Source: Oscillospiraceae bacterium (lineage in GTDB: Bacteria; Bacillota; Clostridia; Oscillospirales; Ruminococcaceae). Taken from it: DNA of 47,991 nt. A program made the position numbers and the translations under genes. The stretch is from positions 1-47,991 of the forward strand of contig JAAYCI010000095.1 of NCBI GenBank assembly GCA_012729855.1. The letters are read 5' to 3'. The notes below the pieces were generated by a model. The model saw only the letters and a program-made list of their open reading frames with translations. It was not told the DNA's origin and did no database searches. Each line of letters opens with the position of its first letter. Within the stretch, counting starts at the first letter, position 1. Shown piece after piece: positions 27,920 to 36,838 of this stretch.

Positions 27920-30151
27920 TTGTTCAAGCTTGCGCGCTATGTCAAACGCTATGGGGCTATGTTCATTCTGGGCGTTATCCTGCTGTTTGGCCAGGCCATT
28001 ATGGAGCTGAACCTGCCCAACATGATGAGCAACATCGTCAATGTGGGCATCCAGAACGGTGGCATTGAGGAGGTGGCCCCCAAGGCCATTTCGCCGCTGT
28101 CATTTGCCGAGCTGAATTATTTCATGACCGAGAGTGACTTTGTGCGCGCCCAGGCCGCCTATACCCTGTACAGTGAACTGGACGCCGACACCCAGGCCAA
28201 GACGCTGAAGACCTTCCCGGACGCGGAAGCGCAGAATGCCCTGGTGCTGACGGCCACGGGTGACGCCAAAGATGAAGCCGACACCGTGATGGGCCGGGCC
28301 GGCTATGCGCTGGCCAACTACATGATGGCGGCGGCCGAACAGGCAGGCGCGCCGGTAACAGACGCCACCGAGACCACCGCCGACATCGACATGCAGCAGA
28401 TACACCAGATGCTGCCGCTGCTGATAAGCATGACGCCGCAGGCCGCGCTGGACGAGGTGATAGCCAAGGCGGCCGCAACGGACGCCATAATGACAGATGC
28501 CACCGCGGCGGTGCTGAACAAGGCCTATTATAAAGAACTGGGCGCCGATACCGACGCCATACAGACAAACTACATCCTGCATATAGGCATCATCATGGTG
28601 CTGCTCAGCCTGGCCACAGTGGCCTGCGCGGTGACCGCCGGCTTCTGCTTTGCGCGGCTGGGCGCCGGTGTGGCGCGCGACTTGCGCCGCGACGTTTTTG
28701 CTAAGGTGAGCGGCTTCTCCAACACCGAGATGGACAAGTTTTCCACCGCCAGCCTGATTACCCGCACCACCAACGACGTGACCCAGGTGCAGATGATGTA
28801 TACCATGGCCATGCGCTTCATGGTGTTCGCGCCCATCATGGGTGTGGGCGGCATTGTCATGGCGCTGCAAAAGTCCACCAGCATGAGCTGGCTTATTGCC
28901 GCGGCGGTGGGCATCCTGCTGGTGGTGTTCGTCATCATGATATTGGCGGTGCTGCCCAAGTTCAAGGTTATTCAAAAGCTGGTGGACCGCCTGAACCTTG
29001 TCTCGCGCGAGAACCTGGGCGGCATCATGGTGGTGCGCGCCTTCTCCAACCAGGCGTTCCAGGAAAAGCGCTTTGAAAAAGCCAACGCCGATCTGACCCG
29101 CAACAATCTGTTCGTGGGCCGCGCCATGGTGCTGATGTTCCCGATTATGATGCTGGTGATGAACGGCCTGAGCCTGTTTATTGTGTGGATGGGCGCCGAC
29201 CAGATTGCCCAGAGCGCCATACAGGTGGGCGACATGATGGCCTTCATCCAGTACGCCATGCAGGTGGTGATGGCCTTCCTGTTCATCGCCATGGTGTTTG
29301 TGATGGTGCCGCGCGCCTCCGTCTTGGCCGACCGCATTGACGAAGTGCTGCGCAGCGAGAGCGTTATCCGCGACCCTGAAAACCCCCAGACCCTGGGCGG
29401 CCGCGCCAAAGGTGAGATCGTCTTCAATAACGTCAGCTTCAAGTATGCCGGGGCCGACGAGGACGTGCTGCACGACATCAGCTTTACCGCAAAGCCCGGG
29501 CAGACCACGGCGTTTATTGGCAGCACCGGCAGCGGCAAAAGCACGCTCATCAGCCTGATACCCCGCTTTTACAACGTGACAAGCGGCAGCGTGACACTGG
29601 ACGGCGTGGATGTGCGCGCGCTTAGCCAGCACGAGCTGCGCGCCAACATCGGGTTTATCCCGCAGAAGGGCCTGCTGTTCAGCGGCACCATAGAAAGCAA
29701 CCTGCGCTACGGCGACGCGAATGCCAGCGACGAGACCCTGCGCCGCGCCGCCGAGGTGGCCCAGGCCACCGAGTTCATAGACGCCAGCGACGACGGCTTC
29801 GAAACTGAAATAAGCCAGGGCGGCACCAACGTGTCGGGCGGGCAGCGGCAGCGCCTTAGCATTGCGCGGGCGCTGGTGAAGCAGGCGCCGGTGTATATCT
29901 TCGACGACAGCTTCTCCGCGCTGGACTTTGCCACCGATGCCCGCCTGCGTGCCGCGCTGAAGCCCTACACGGGCGGCGCCACCGTGCTGATTGTGGCGCA
30001 GCGGGTGTCCACCATCATGACAGCCGAGCAGATTGTGGTGCTGGACGAGGGCCGCATTGCCGGCATTGGCACCCACGCCGAGCTGCTGAAGACCTGCCCG
30101 CCCTACCGCGAGATTGCCCAAAGCCAGCTGAGCGAGGAGGAATTGGCATGA
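27920..30151 (+). CDS. Heterodimeric ABC exporter, subunit with degenerate ATP site and large external loop
   Basis: 743 residues starting at a TTG with AAGGAG 10 bases upstream. TM1 is near 14-34. A region of about 160 residues (57-215), rich in Ala, Thr and Asp, would lie outside the membrane between TM1 and TM2, as in BmrCD-type exporters. The ATPase domain has Walker A GSTGSGKST (near 533) and an intact signature NVSGGQRQ (near 636). Walker B is IFDDSFSALD, with Asp in place of the catalytic Glu, and the switch His is Gln (VAQRVSTI). This subunit therefore supplies Walker motifs to the non-hydrolysing site. Its stop overlaps the next start. Confidence 0.92.
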   Translation: MFKLARYVKRYGAMFILGVILLFGQAIMELNLPNMMSNIVNVGIQNGGIEEVAPKAISPLSFAELNYFMTESDFVRAQAAYTLYSELDADTQAKTLKTFPDAEAQNALVLTATGDAKDEADTVMGRAGYALANYMMAAAEQAGAPVTDATETTADIDMQQIHQMLPLLISMTPQAALDEVIAKAAATDAIMTDATAAVLNKAYYKELGADTDAIQTNYILHIGIIMVLLSLATVACAVTAGFCFARLGAGVARDLRRDVFAKVSGFSNTEMDKFSTASLITRTTNDVTQVQMMYTMAMRFMVFAPIMGVGGIVMALQKSTSMSWLIAAAVGILLVVFVIMILAVLPKFKVIQKLVDRLNLVSRENLGGIMVVRAFSNQAFQEKRFEKANADLTRNNLFVGRAMVLMFPIMMLVMNGLSLFIVWMGADQIAQSAIQVGDMMAFIQYAMQVVMAFLFIAMVFVMVPRASVLADRIDEVLRSESVIRDPENPQTLGGRAKGEIVFNNVSFKYAGADEDVLHDISFTAKPGQTTAFIGSTGSGKSTLISLIPRFYNVTSGSVTLDGVDVRALSQHELRANIGFIPQKGLLFSGTIESNLRYGDANASDETLRRAAEVAQATEFIDASDDGFETEISQGGTNVSGGQRQRLSIARALVKQAPVYIFDDSFSALDFATDARLRAALKPYTGGATVLIVAQRVSTIMTAEQIVVLDEGRIAGIGTHAELLKTCPPYREIAQSQLSEEELA

Positions 30152-32043
30152 GCGACGAGAAAAAGAAATTCCGCGGCCGGCGCCGTGCCGAGGGCAACAA
30201 CCCCGTGAACCAGGGCGGCCCCGGCGGCATGATGCCCGGCGAGAAAGCCAAAGACTTTAAAGGCACCATGAAGAAGCTGGTGGTCTACCTGCGCCGCTAT
30301 ATGCCGGCCATCATCGCCTGCCTGGTTATCGCCATTGCCAGCACGGTGCTGTCCATCATTGGGCCCAAAATACTGGGCGGCGCCACCGACGGCCTGTTCA
30401 GCGGCCTGATGGAGATGATTGCCGGCGCCGACACCAACGGCGACGGTGTGGTGGGCATCAACATGAACAGTATTTTGTACATCCTGCTGTTCTGCGGCGG
30501 CATCTATCTGGTGTCGGCCATCCTGATGTACATCCAGTATTACATCCTGAACAACATTGCCAACAAGATAAGCTACACCCTGCGCGAGCAGATATCCGCC
30601 AAGATAAACCGCCTGCCGCTGGCCTACTTTGACACCCACAGCACCGGCGACGTGCTGAGCCGCATTACCAACGACGTGGACACCCTGACCACCAGCCTGA
30701 ACCAGAGCGTGCCGCAGATGGTCTCGGCCATCACCAGCGTTATCGGCGTGGTCATCATGATGTTCACCATCAACGTGTGGATGACGCTGATCACCCTGCT
30801 TATTTTGCCGCTGTCCTTCCTGGCGGTAACACAGATAGTGAAGCGCAGCCAGCCCTACTACAAGAAACAGCAGGAGTACCTGGGCGAGGCCAACGGCCAG
30901 GTGGAGGAGATGTACGGCGGCCACCTGGTGGTAAAAGCCTTTGGCCAGGAGGAAGCCACCGAGGCCGAGTTTAACGAGGTGAACGAAAAGCTTTACGGCT
31001 CGGCCTGGAAAAGCCAGTTTTTGGGCGGCATGATGATGCCGGTGATGAACTTTGTGGGCAACATCGGCTATGTGCTGGTGGTCATCCTGGGCGGCTACTT
31101 CGCCCTCACAGGCGGCATCACGGTGGGCAACATCCAGGCGTTCATCCAGTATGTGCGCAACTTCACCCAGCCCATCACCCAGATAGCCAACTCCTCCAAC
31201 GTGCTGCAGCAAACGGCCGCCGCCTCCGAGCGGGTGTTCGCCTTCCTGGACGAGGTGGAAGAAACCCCCGACACCGAGCACCCCGTGGACCCCGCCGAGG
31301 TGGAGGGCAGCGTGTACTTCGCCCACGTCAGCTTTGGCTACCTGCCCGAGAAAACCATCATCCACGACTTTTCGGCCATCATCCAGCCGGGCCAGCAGGT
31401 GGCCATTGTGGGCCCCACCGGCGCCGGCAAAACCACCATGGTGAAGCTGCTGATGCGCTTTTACGACGTGAACAGCGGCGCCATACTGGTGGACGGCTAC
31501 GACGTGAAGCAGTTTACCCGCGGCGGCCTGCGCAGCATGTTTGGCATGGTGCTGCAGGACACCTGGCTGTATAACGACACCATCATGGAGAACATCCGCT
31601 ATGGCCGGCTGGACGCCACCGACGAAGAGGTCATCGAGGCGGCCAGGGCCGCCCAGGCCGACCGCTTCATCCGCACCCTGCCCGAGGGCTACCAAATGGT
31701 GCTGAACGAGGAGGCCAGCAACATCAGCCAGGGGCAAAAGCAGCTGCTCACCATTGCGCGCACCATTTTGTCCCAGCCGAAGATCCTCATTCTGGACGAG
31801 GCCACCAGCAGTGTGGACACCCGCACCGAGATGTCCATACAGAAAGCCATGAAGACCCTGATGGAGGGCCGCACCAGCTTTGTCATCGCCCACCGCCTTT
31901 CCACCATCCGCGACGCCGACATGATACTGGTGATGCGGGACGGCGACATTGTGGAGACCGGCACCCACACCGAGCTGCTGGAAAAGGGCGGCTTCTACGC
32001 CCAGCTGTACAACAGCCAGTTCGAGACAGGGGTTTCGGCCTGA
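30148..32043 (+). CDS. Heterodimeric ABC exporter, catalytic subunit
   Basis: 631 residues, with its start overlapping the previous stop by 4 bases (ATGA). A basic, disordered head of about 45 residues precedes six TM segments. The ATPase domain has Walker A GPTGAGKTT (near 421), Walker B ILILDEATSSVD with the catalytic Glu (near 548), and switch His in FVIAHRLSTI. Its signature is ISQGQ rather than SGGQ. The intact Walker B and His here pair with the intact signature of the partner to form one active site, and the weak signature here pairs with the degenerate Walker site there, as known for asymmetric multidrug exporters. Cargo unknown; drug or peptide efflux under MarR control is likely. 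Confidence 0.93.
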   Translation: MSDEKKKFRGRRRAEGNNPVNQGGPGGMMPGEKAKDFKGTMKKLVVYLRRYMPAIIACLVIAIASTVLSIIGPKILGGATDGLFSGLMEMIAGADTNGDGVVGINMNSILYILLFCGGIYLVSAILMYIQYYILNNIANKISYTLREQISAKINRLPLAYFDTHSTGDVLSRITNDVDTLTTSLNQSVPQMVSAITSVIGVVIMMFTINVWMTLITLLILPLSFLAVTQIVKRSQPYYKKQQEYLGEANGQVEEMYGGHLVVKAFGQEEATEAEFNEVNEKLYGSAWKSQFLGGMMMPVMNFVGNIGYVLVVILGGYFALTGGITVGNIQAFIQYVRNFTQPITQIANSSNVLQQTAAASERVFAFLDEVEETPDTEHPVDPAEVEGSVYFAHVSFGYLPEKTIIHDFSAIIQPGQQVAIVGPTGAGKTTMVKLLMRFYDVNSGAILVDGYDVKQFTRGGLRSMFGMVLQDTWLYNDTIMENIRYGRLDATDEEVIEAARAAQADRFIRTLPEGYQMVLNEEASNISQGQKQLLTIARTILSQPKILILDEATSSVDTRTEMSIQKAMKTLMEGRTSFVIAHRLSTIRDADMILVMRDGDIVETGTHTELLEKGGFYAQLYNSQFETGVSA

Positions 32044-32059
32044 GAGCACGCAACATAAA

Positions 32060-32096
32060 AAGCCCGGCTGGCCCTTTGGGGCCAGCCGGGCTTTCG
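32060..32096. terminator. Bidirectional terminator between the ABC operon and MFS gene
   Basis: A 14-bp perfect stem (32060-32073 with 32080-32093) is flanked by an A run on the left and T on the right, between convergent genes ending at 32043 and 32129. Confidence 0.85.
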
Positions 32097-32128
32097 CTTG
32101 CTTCAATGGCGTCGGGCCGCAGGGAAGC

Positions 32129-33436
32129 TTATGCTTTAGTGCCGGCTTCCTGCACCGCGGCTTTCCGCTTCTTATTTTTGAAATGCTCGTACACCATGGC
32201 CAGCGCGATCATGACCGGGGAGAGGTACTGCAGGAACAGGATGGCCACGATGGTGGAGCCGCCGGTGGCGGGGTTGGCCGCGATAGACGCGCCCAGCACG
32301 CCCACAAACAGGCTTTGCGCCACACGCTCCAGCGTGATATACACGCCCAGGGCCGTGCCCGCGCGCGCGCCGGAAACGCCGGGCAGCTTCAGCATAAGCA
32401 CCTTGGGGGCGGGCAGGCAGGCGCCGTACAACAGGCCGGAGATGAGCATGCAGACGGACGCGGTACCGGCATTGTAGCTGGACAGGCCAATGATGCTGAT
32501 GGTGGTGGCAAGGGCCGCCGCACAGATGGCGATAACCTTGTAGTTGCGCTCATAGTTCTTGCGGAAGATGCGGGCGATGAGGATGGGCACCAGCGTATAG
32601 CCAATCATGGAGGAGAAGTTGTTGAACGCCAGTATCTGCCCGGGCTGCCCGGGGGCCAGGCCCCAGGTGGGGTCGGCCTGCATCACCACGGGCAGCTGGT
32701 AAGATAAGGTATACACCACGCCCAGGAAGGCGAAGTTGGCCAAAATATACATCCACATCTGGGGCATTCGGATAACCGACAGCAGGTTTTTGATCACACC
32801 CAAGTCCTTTTCGCTCTTCACCGTATCGGAGGAAAGGGCAGCGTCTACATTGCGGCGGTTTTTGGTAAAGATAAAGAAGGCGACGCCGATGAGGATGGCG
32901 AAAATGCCGGTGATGACAAAGAGCGTTTGCCAGGAGCCCAGCATGTTGGCCCAGGTAACGCCAAACAGGTTGCCGCACAGCTGGCCCAGCGGGCTGGAGG
33001 ACGTGAGGATGCCGTTGGCCACCGCCAACTGCTTTTGGTCGAACCACAGGCCGATGATTTTGGTAACGCCGGGCACCAGAAAAGCGGTGGCCGCGCCGTA
33101 TATGAACATCAGCGCCGCAAAAACGGTGGCGTCCTGGGTGAACACGCGCAGAATAACCAGCACGCCCGTGATGACCATCAGGCTGCCCATCATGCGCTTG
33201 AAGTTAAACTTGTCCAGCGCGATGCCAGCAATAAATACGAACCAGATCATGCCGGTGGGGTAGGCCGTGGCAACAATACCGCGCTGGGCGTCCGACCAGC
33301 CAAGGTCTGTGGCCACCGTTACCAACAGAACGTTGAAGGTGGTGTAAATAACGCCGTTGATTGCGAAAAATATGAGGCAGGCGAAGATAAGCATCACCCA
33401 TTTCATATTCTTGCCGTAGGACTGTGTTGCTTGCAT
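32129..33436 (-). CDS. MFS transporter (unrelated in detail to the triplet)
   Basis: 435 residues, 12 predicted TM segments, starting at 33436 with GGGAGG 7 bases upstream. The first half has VYTTFNVLLVTVATDLGWSDAQRGIV and GIALDKFNFKRMMG (the loop 2-3 motif), then PGVTKIIGLWFDQKQLAVANGI, typical of carriers in which a wide WF motif precedes TM5. It lacks the FGWW head of the three MFS genes at 6.5-10.6 kb and belongs to another branch. Substrate unknown. It forms its own transcription unit with the promoter at 33564-33592. Confidence 0.88.
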   Translation of the reverse strand: MQATQSYGKNMKWVMLIFACLIFFAINGVIYTTFNVLLVTVATDLGWSDAQRGIVATAYPTGMIWFVFIAGIALDKFNFKRMMGSLMVITGVLVILRVFTQDATVFAALMFIYGAATAFLVPGVTKIIGLWFDQKQLAVANGILTSSSPLGQLCGNLFGVTWANMLGSWQTLFVITGIFAILIGVAFFIFTKNRRNVDAALSSDTVKSEKDLGVIKNLLSVIRMPQMWMYILANFAFLGVVYTLSYQLPVVMQADPTWGLAPGQPGQILAFNNFSSMIGYTLVPILIARIFRKNYERNYKVIAICAAALATTISIIGLSSYNAGTASVCMLISGLLYGACLPAPKVLMLKLPGVSGARAGTALGVYITLERVAQSLFVGVLGASIAANPATGGSTIVAILFLQYLSPVMIALAMVYEHFKNKKRKAAVQEAGTKA

Positions 33437-33563
33437 GATTTTACCTCCCTAGCTTTTCTTTCCAGAATGTGTGCTGTGTGGTACATGGCTCACGTCGCGC
33501 CGCCAAATCCCCCTTTCTCTTCAACAGCAGCTTTATTTTAAAGCAACCGATGTTTTAATACAC

Positions 33564-33592
33564 AGTATAGTACATCGCGTTTGGTTTGTACA
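33564..33592 (-). promoter_or_regulatory. Promoter of the MFS gene
   Basis: On the minus strand: TGTACA (33587-33592), 17 bases, TATACT (33564-33569), about 128 bases before the start codon. Confidence 0.55.
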
Positions 33593-33679
33593 GGATATTT
33601 ATGGCATTGCCCTTAAAAGTGATAAAAAAGTGGACGACAGCACAATTGCCGCCGTCCGTGGAGCTGATGCCGGCCAGGT

Positions 33680-34246
33680 TTAGGGCGCCTGGCCGCCCCA
33701 CCTTTCATGGTGCACCTTGGCGGCGTCGTAGCGGGGGCGCTGGTAGGCCTGCTGCGCCGGGTGGCCTATGGACAGCACCGCCACCGGCTGCACATGGCCG
33801 GGCAGCCCCAGCGCCTGCCGGCAGGTATCGGCCATGGGCGAGGGGTGGGTGAAGCCGCACCACACGGCCCCCAGCCCCAGCCCGTGGGCGGCCAGCAGCA
33901 TATTCTGGGCGGCCACACTGCAGTCTTCTATCATCAGCGGCTCTTTGCGCTGGGCGCGGGTGTCGCCGGCTATCACAATGCCCACCGCCGCGCCGGCCAG
34001 CATGCCCGTCCACATGCCGCCGCGGGCCAGCGTGCCCAGCGTGGCGCGCTCGCGCACCACAATAAACCGCCAGGGGCGCAGCTCATCGGCGCTGGGCGCG
34101 CAAAAGCCGGCGTTGAGGATGGTTTGCAGCAAGGCTTCATCCACCGGCTCGCTGGTATAGCGGCGGATGCTGGACCGGGTGGTGATGGCCTGCAGCAGGT
34201 CCATGCCGCAGTGTTCGATCAACTCGGGGTTCTGCTTTGTGCGCAC
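33680..34246 (-). CDS. Nitroreductase family protein
   Basis: 188 residues from a GTG at 34246 with AAGGAGG 7 bases upstream. The FMN-binding signature at the start (AITTRSSIRRYTSEPVDEA), APSADELRPWRFIVV, and the later GLGAVWCGF and AVLSIGHPAQ are typical of NAD(P)H-dependent, FMN-containing nitroreductases of the small clostridial type. The Ser/Arg residues that bind the FMN phosphate are present. The physiological substrate is unknown. It is 53 bases downstream of the HPP-family gene and may be cotranscribed with it. Confidence 0.88.
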   Translation of the reverse strand: MRTKQNPELIEHCGMDLLQAITTRSSIRRYTSEPVDEALLQTILNAGFCAPSADELRPWRFIVVRERATLGTLARGGMWTGMLAGAAVGIVIAGDTRAQRKEPLMIEDCSVAAQNMLLAAHGLGLGAVWCGFTHPSPMADTCRQALGLPGHVQPVAVLSIGHPAQQAYQRPRYDAAKVHHERWGGQAP

Positions 34247-34299
34247 CTGAAATCCTCCTTTGGCGGGGGTTTAAAGCTGGTATGGGTGGTTGCATGCGG

Positions 34300-34815
34300 T
34301 CAATCGGGCGACAGGTACTTGCCCAGCCACTTCAGCAGCAGCAGGCGCAGGCCGGCCAGCACCAGAATGCACACCATCACGCTGAGGCCCATGGGCAGGG
34401 GGTCGGGCTCCAGCACCATGGAGACGGCCAGCGCGGCCGCCGGCGGGTGCTGGCAGCTGAGCATGATCATGCAAAAAGCGGTGAGGAAGACCGCCAGCGC
34501 GCAAAAAAGCACCGCCGTGCCGTTGTCGGCGGCTTGCGTGGGTGGCAGCAGGCGACGCAAAAAGCAGCAGGCGGCGCCCAGCACCACGCCGCAGGCGTAG
34601 CCGCCCAGCATGTGGCCGGCACGCGAACTGTCGGAATGGGGAAAAGCAAAAGCGATGAAAGCGCTGGCCGCCAACGAGGCCATGGCCAGCTTGGACTGGA
34701 ACCGGTAGACGGCCAAAAATACCAGTAGGATATACAGCCCCACCAGCAGGCTTTTTACCAGCGCCTGCGCCAGTTTGGGCAGCGGGCGCGGCGCGTTTGG
34801 CTGCGGCATGGTCAT
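34300..34815 (-). CDS. HPP family membrane protein
   Basis: 171 residues with four to five TM segments and the family hallmark QHPPAAALAVSMVLEP; the first conserved block is SLAASAFIAFAFPHSDSSRAGHMLGG. HPP proteins have been linked to nitrite transport in plastids and cyanobacteria, but most bacterial members are uncharacterised, so no substrate is assigned. The start codon overlaps the stop of the NusG-domain-II gene by 4 bases, implying translational coupling. Confidence 0.85.
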   Translation of the reverse strand: MTMPQPNAPRPLPKLAQALVKSLLVGLYILLVFLAVYRFQSKLAMASLAASAFIAFAFPHSDSSRAGHMLGGYACGVVLGAACCFLRRLLPPTQAADNGTAVLFCALAVFLTAFCMIMLSCQHPPAAALAVSMVLEPDPLPMGLSVMVCILVLAGLRLLLLKWLGKYLSPD

Positions 34816-35216
34816 TCCCCCAATGATTGTGGCAGCGGCGTGTCTCCAATGCGCACCACCACACCGGCCGGCAGGCAGGCGGCCCAGTCGCCGTCGTACC
34901 GCAGCCAGCCAAAGTCTTCACACAGGTGGTCGGGGCATTCCGAGTGCACAAAGCGGATGGCCCCGTCCTGCACCTGAAGGTGCACGGGCAACTCGGCCAT
35001 CAGGTTGTGCACGCCATCGGCGTTCAGTGCAATTTCCTCGCTGCGCTGGGCATCCCCCAGCCCGATGGTCACCCGGGCCACCGCGCCGGCGTCGCTGCCA
35101 CGCGTCAGCACCAGCCACAGCACCACGGCCACTATGGCGGCCACCAGCAAAATCACAATGTCCCGCTTGTGTAAAAATACCGGGCGGCGCCCGTTTTTAC
35201 CCCGATCCTCTTTCAT
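34812..35216 (-). CDS. NusG domain II-containing membrane-anchored protein
   Basis: 134 residues from the ATG at 35216 (GGAG 7 bases upstream). A basic head is followed by one TM segment (DIVILLVAAIVAVVLWLVL), then an extracytoplasmic NusG-II beta domain with the family signature FVHSECPDHLCEDFGWL and the closing ACLPAGVVVRI. The two Cys of CPDHLC and the Cys in ACLP are retained. In clostridia such proteins often sit near redox or ECF-type membrane genes; their role is unknown. First gene of a unit with the HPP protein and perhaps the nitroreductase. Confidence 0.85.
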   Translation of the reverse strand: MKEDRGKNGRRPVFLHKRDIVILLVAAIVAVVLWLVLTRGSDAGAVARVTIGLGDAQRSEEIALNADGVHNLMAELPVHLQVQDGAIRFVHSECPDHLCEDFGWLRYDGDWAACLPAGVVVRIGDTPLPQSLGE

Positions 35217-35282
35217 CGTGTGCTCCATCTGTTCCATCTGTGTGCCCACAGGGCGTGCCTGGCCCCGGGCGGCTTTCTTTTC

Positions 35283-35291
35283 AGTATACCA
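35283..35291 (-). promoter_or_regulatory. Extended -10 promoter of the NusG-II/HPP unit
   Basis: On the minus strand TGG-TATACT forms an extended -10 element about 65 bases before the start codon. No good -35 box is seen. Confidence 0.5.
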
Positions 35292-35328
35292 TTGTTTGGC
35301 GGGCGCGCCTAGCGCCGGTTACCCTTTC

Positions 35329-35357
35329 TTGCGCCGCGCCGCGCGGCGTGCTATAAT
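35329..35357 (+). promoter_or_regulatory. trpS promoter
   Basis: TTGCGC (35329-35334), 17 bases, TATAAT (35352-35357). The leader of about 155 bases has one hairpin (ATACGCAT / ATGCGTGT near 35390-35413) but no T-box consensus and no Trp-rich leader peptide. Confidence 0.75.
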
Positions 35358-35517
35358 ATGCCAGGTTATGGTTCTGGAAGCATTTGAATACGCATAAGGG
35401 CGATATGCGTGTAATTGTGCAAAAATATATTATCTAATTATGTTAATACGGCGCAAACATCGACCGTGGCCGTGCGGCACCATCCACGCGCGGCCAAACC
35501 GAAAGGGGCAATCACCT

Positions 35518-36522
35518 ATGGCAGACACAACGGCAAAACGGGTTTTCAGCGGCATCCAGCCCTCGGGCACCTTCACCCTGGGCAACTATGTGGGGGCGGT
35601 TCGGCATTGGGCCCCGCTGCAGCAGCAGTACGACTGCCTTTACAGCGTGGTGGACCTGCACGCCATCACCGTGCGGCAGGAGCCCGCCCTGTTGCGCCGC
35701 GCCACCTATGAGGCCGCCGCCCTGCTGCTGGCCACCGGCATCAACCCGGATAAGAGCATCATCTTCATCCAAAGCCACGTGCCCCAGCATGCCGAGCTGG
35801 CCTGGGTGCTGGCCTGTAACACCATGTTTGGCGAGCTTTCCCGCATGACGCAGTTCAAGGACAAAAGCAAAAAGCATGTGGAGAACATCAACGGCGGCCT
35901 GTTCACCTACCCGGTGCTGATGGCAGCGGATATTTTGCTGTACAACGCCGATTACGTGCCCGTTGGCGCCGACCAGAAGCAGCATGTGGAGCTTAGCCGC
36001 GACGTGGCCCAGCGCTTCAACAATGCCTACTCCGACACCTTTGTGGTGCCCGCGCCGCTCATTAGCGAGCAGGGCGCCAAGGTGCTGAGCCTGCAGGACC
36101 CCACCGCCAAAATGAGCAAGAGCGACAGCAACGAAAACGCCTATGTCTCCATGACCGACGCGCCCGAGGTCATCATGCGCAAGTTCAAGCGCGCCGTTAC
36201 CGACAGCGAGGGCACCGTGCGCCGCGCCGAGGACAAGCCGGGCGTGTCCAACCTGATGACCATCTACGGCATCATGACAGGCAAGGATGACGCCGCCATT
36301 GAGAAAGAGTTTGCCGGCCTGGGCTACGGGGCCTTTAAAGAGGCCGTGGGCCAGAGCGTGGTAGATGTTTTCAGCCCCATCAACGCCGAATACACCCGCA
36401 TATTGAACGACAAGCCGGCGCTGGAGCGCATTTTGAAGCAGGGCGCCGAGCGTGCCCAGGCCATGGCCGGGCGCACACTGGGCAAGGTTTACAAAAAGGT
36501 CGGGTTTGTGCAAATCAAATAG
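35518..36522 (+). CDS. trpS: Tryptophanyl-tRNA synthetase
   Basis: Charges tRNA-Trp. A class I synthetase of 334 residues with the HIGH-equivalent in QPSGTFTLGNYVGA, the ATP/Trp pocket region VDLHAIT and LMAADILLYNADYVPVGADQ, and KMSKS followed by DSNENAYV. The ATG at 35518 is preceded by GAAAGGGG; the upstream in-frame extension covers the leader. It is a single-gene unit with its own promoter and a short hairpin terminator downstream. Confidence 0.95.
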   Translation: MADTTAKRVFSGIQPSGTFTLGNYVGAVRHWAPLQQQYDCLYSVVDLHAITVRQEPALLRRATYEAAALLLATGINPDKSIIFIQSHVPQHAELAWVLACNTMFGELSRMTQFKDKSKKHVENINGGLFTYPVLMAADILLYNADYVPVGADQKQHVELSRDVAQRFNNAYSDTFVVPAPLISEQGAKVLSLQDPTAKMSKSDSNENAYVSMTDAPEVIMRKFKRAVTDSEGTVRRAEDKPGVSNLMTIYGIMTGKDDAAIEKEFAGLGYGAFKEAVGQSVVDVFSPINAEYTRILNDKPALERILKQGAERAQAMAGRTLGKVYKKVGFVQIK

Positions 36523-36552
36523 TAATTGTACCGTTTTAGGCAGAAAAAACAA

Positions 36553-36576
36553 AAAGGGCCGCTATGGCCCTTTAAT
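36553..36576 (+). terminator. Probable trpS terminator
   Basis: The AAAGGGCC / GGCCCTTT stem with a 5-base loop is preceded by an A run and followed by TTTAAT. Modest strength. Confidence 0.5.
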
Positions 36577-36599
36577 ATCGATATACAACAACACCGCAT

Positions 36600-36838
36600 A
36601 ATTGCGGAACATGCAGCTTTCGGGCCGCGTGTGCCTTGTACGCGTTAAACCGGGCCCAGGCTACGCTCCCCGCCCACCGCGTCACGCGCTTCGCGCGTGC
36701 CATCAATCTCGTGCCAAGAGCCGCCTGCGGCGGTTGCACTCGAAACGCGCCTGCGGGCGCAGTCAGGCGCCGTGGGGCTCTTCGCGATGCGGCGGGTGCG
36801 CCTGTTTTGCCCGCTGCGCGGCCAAAGCCAGGCCGGGG
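36600..36838. other. GC-rich hairpin cluster between trpS and the XRE gene
   Basis: No gene is supported. Visible stems are CACGCGC-TTC-GCGCGTG, GCCGCC-TGC-GGCGGT and GCGCC-TGCG-GGCGC. An outer pair AAGAGCC / GGCTCTT encloses the last two. The CTTCG-type loops recall the hairpins at 14461-14521. It may be a degenerate repeat element or a structured 3' region. Confidence 0.5.

Noticed and set aside
35366-35395. Short leader peptide for trpS attenuation
   Set aside because: The 9-codon frame MVLEAFEYA has no Trp codon and no convincing ribosome site.
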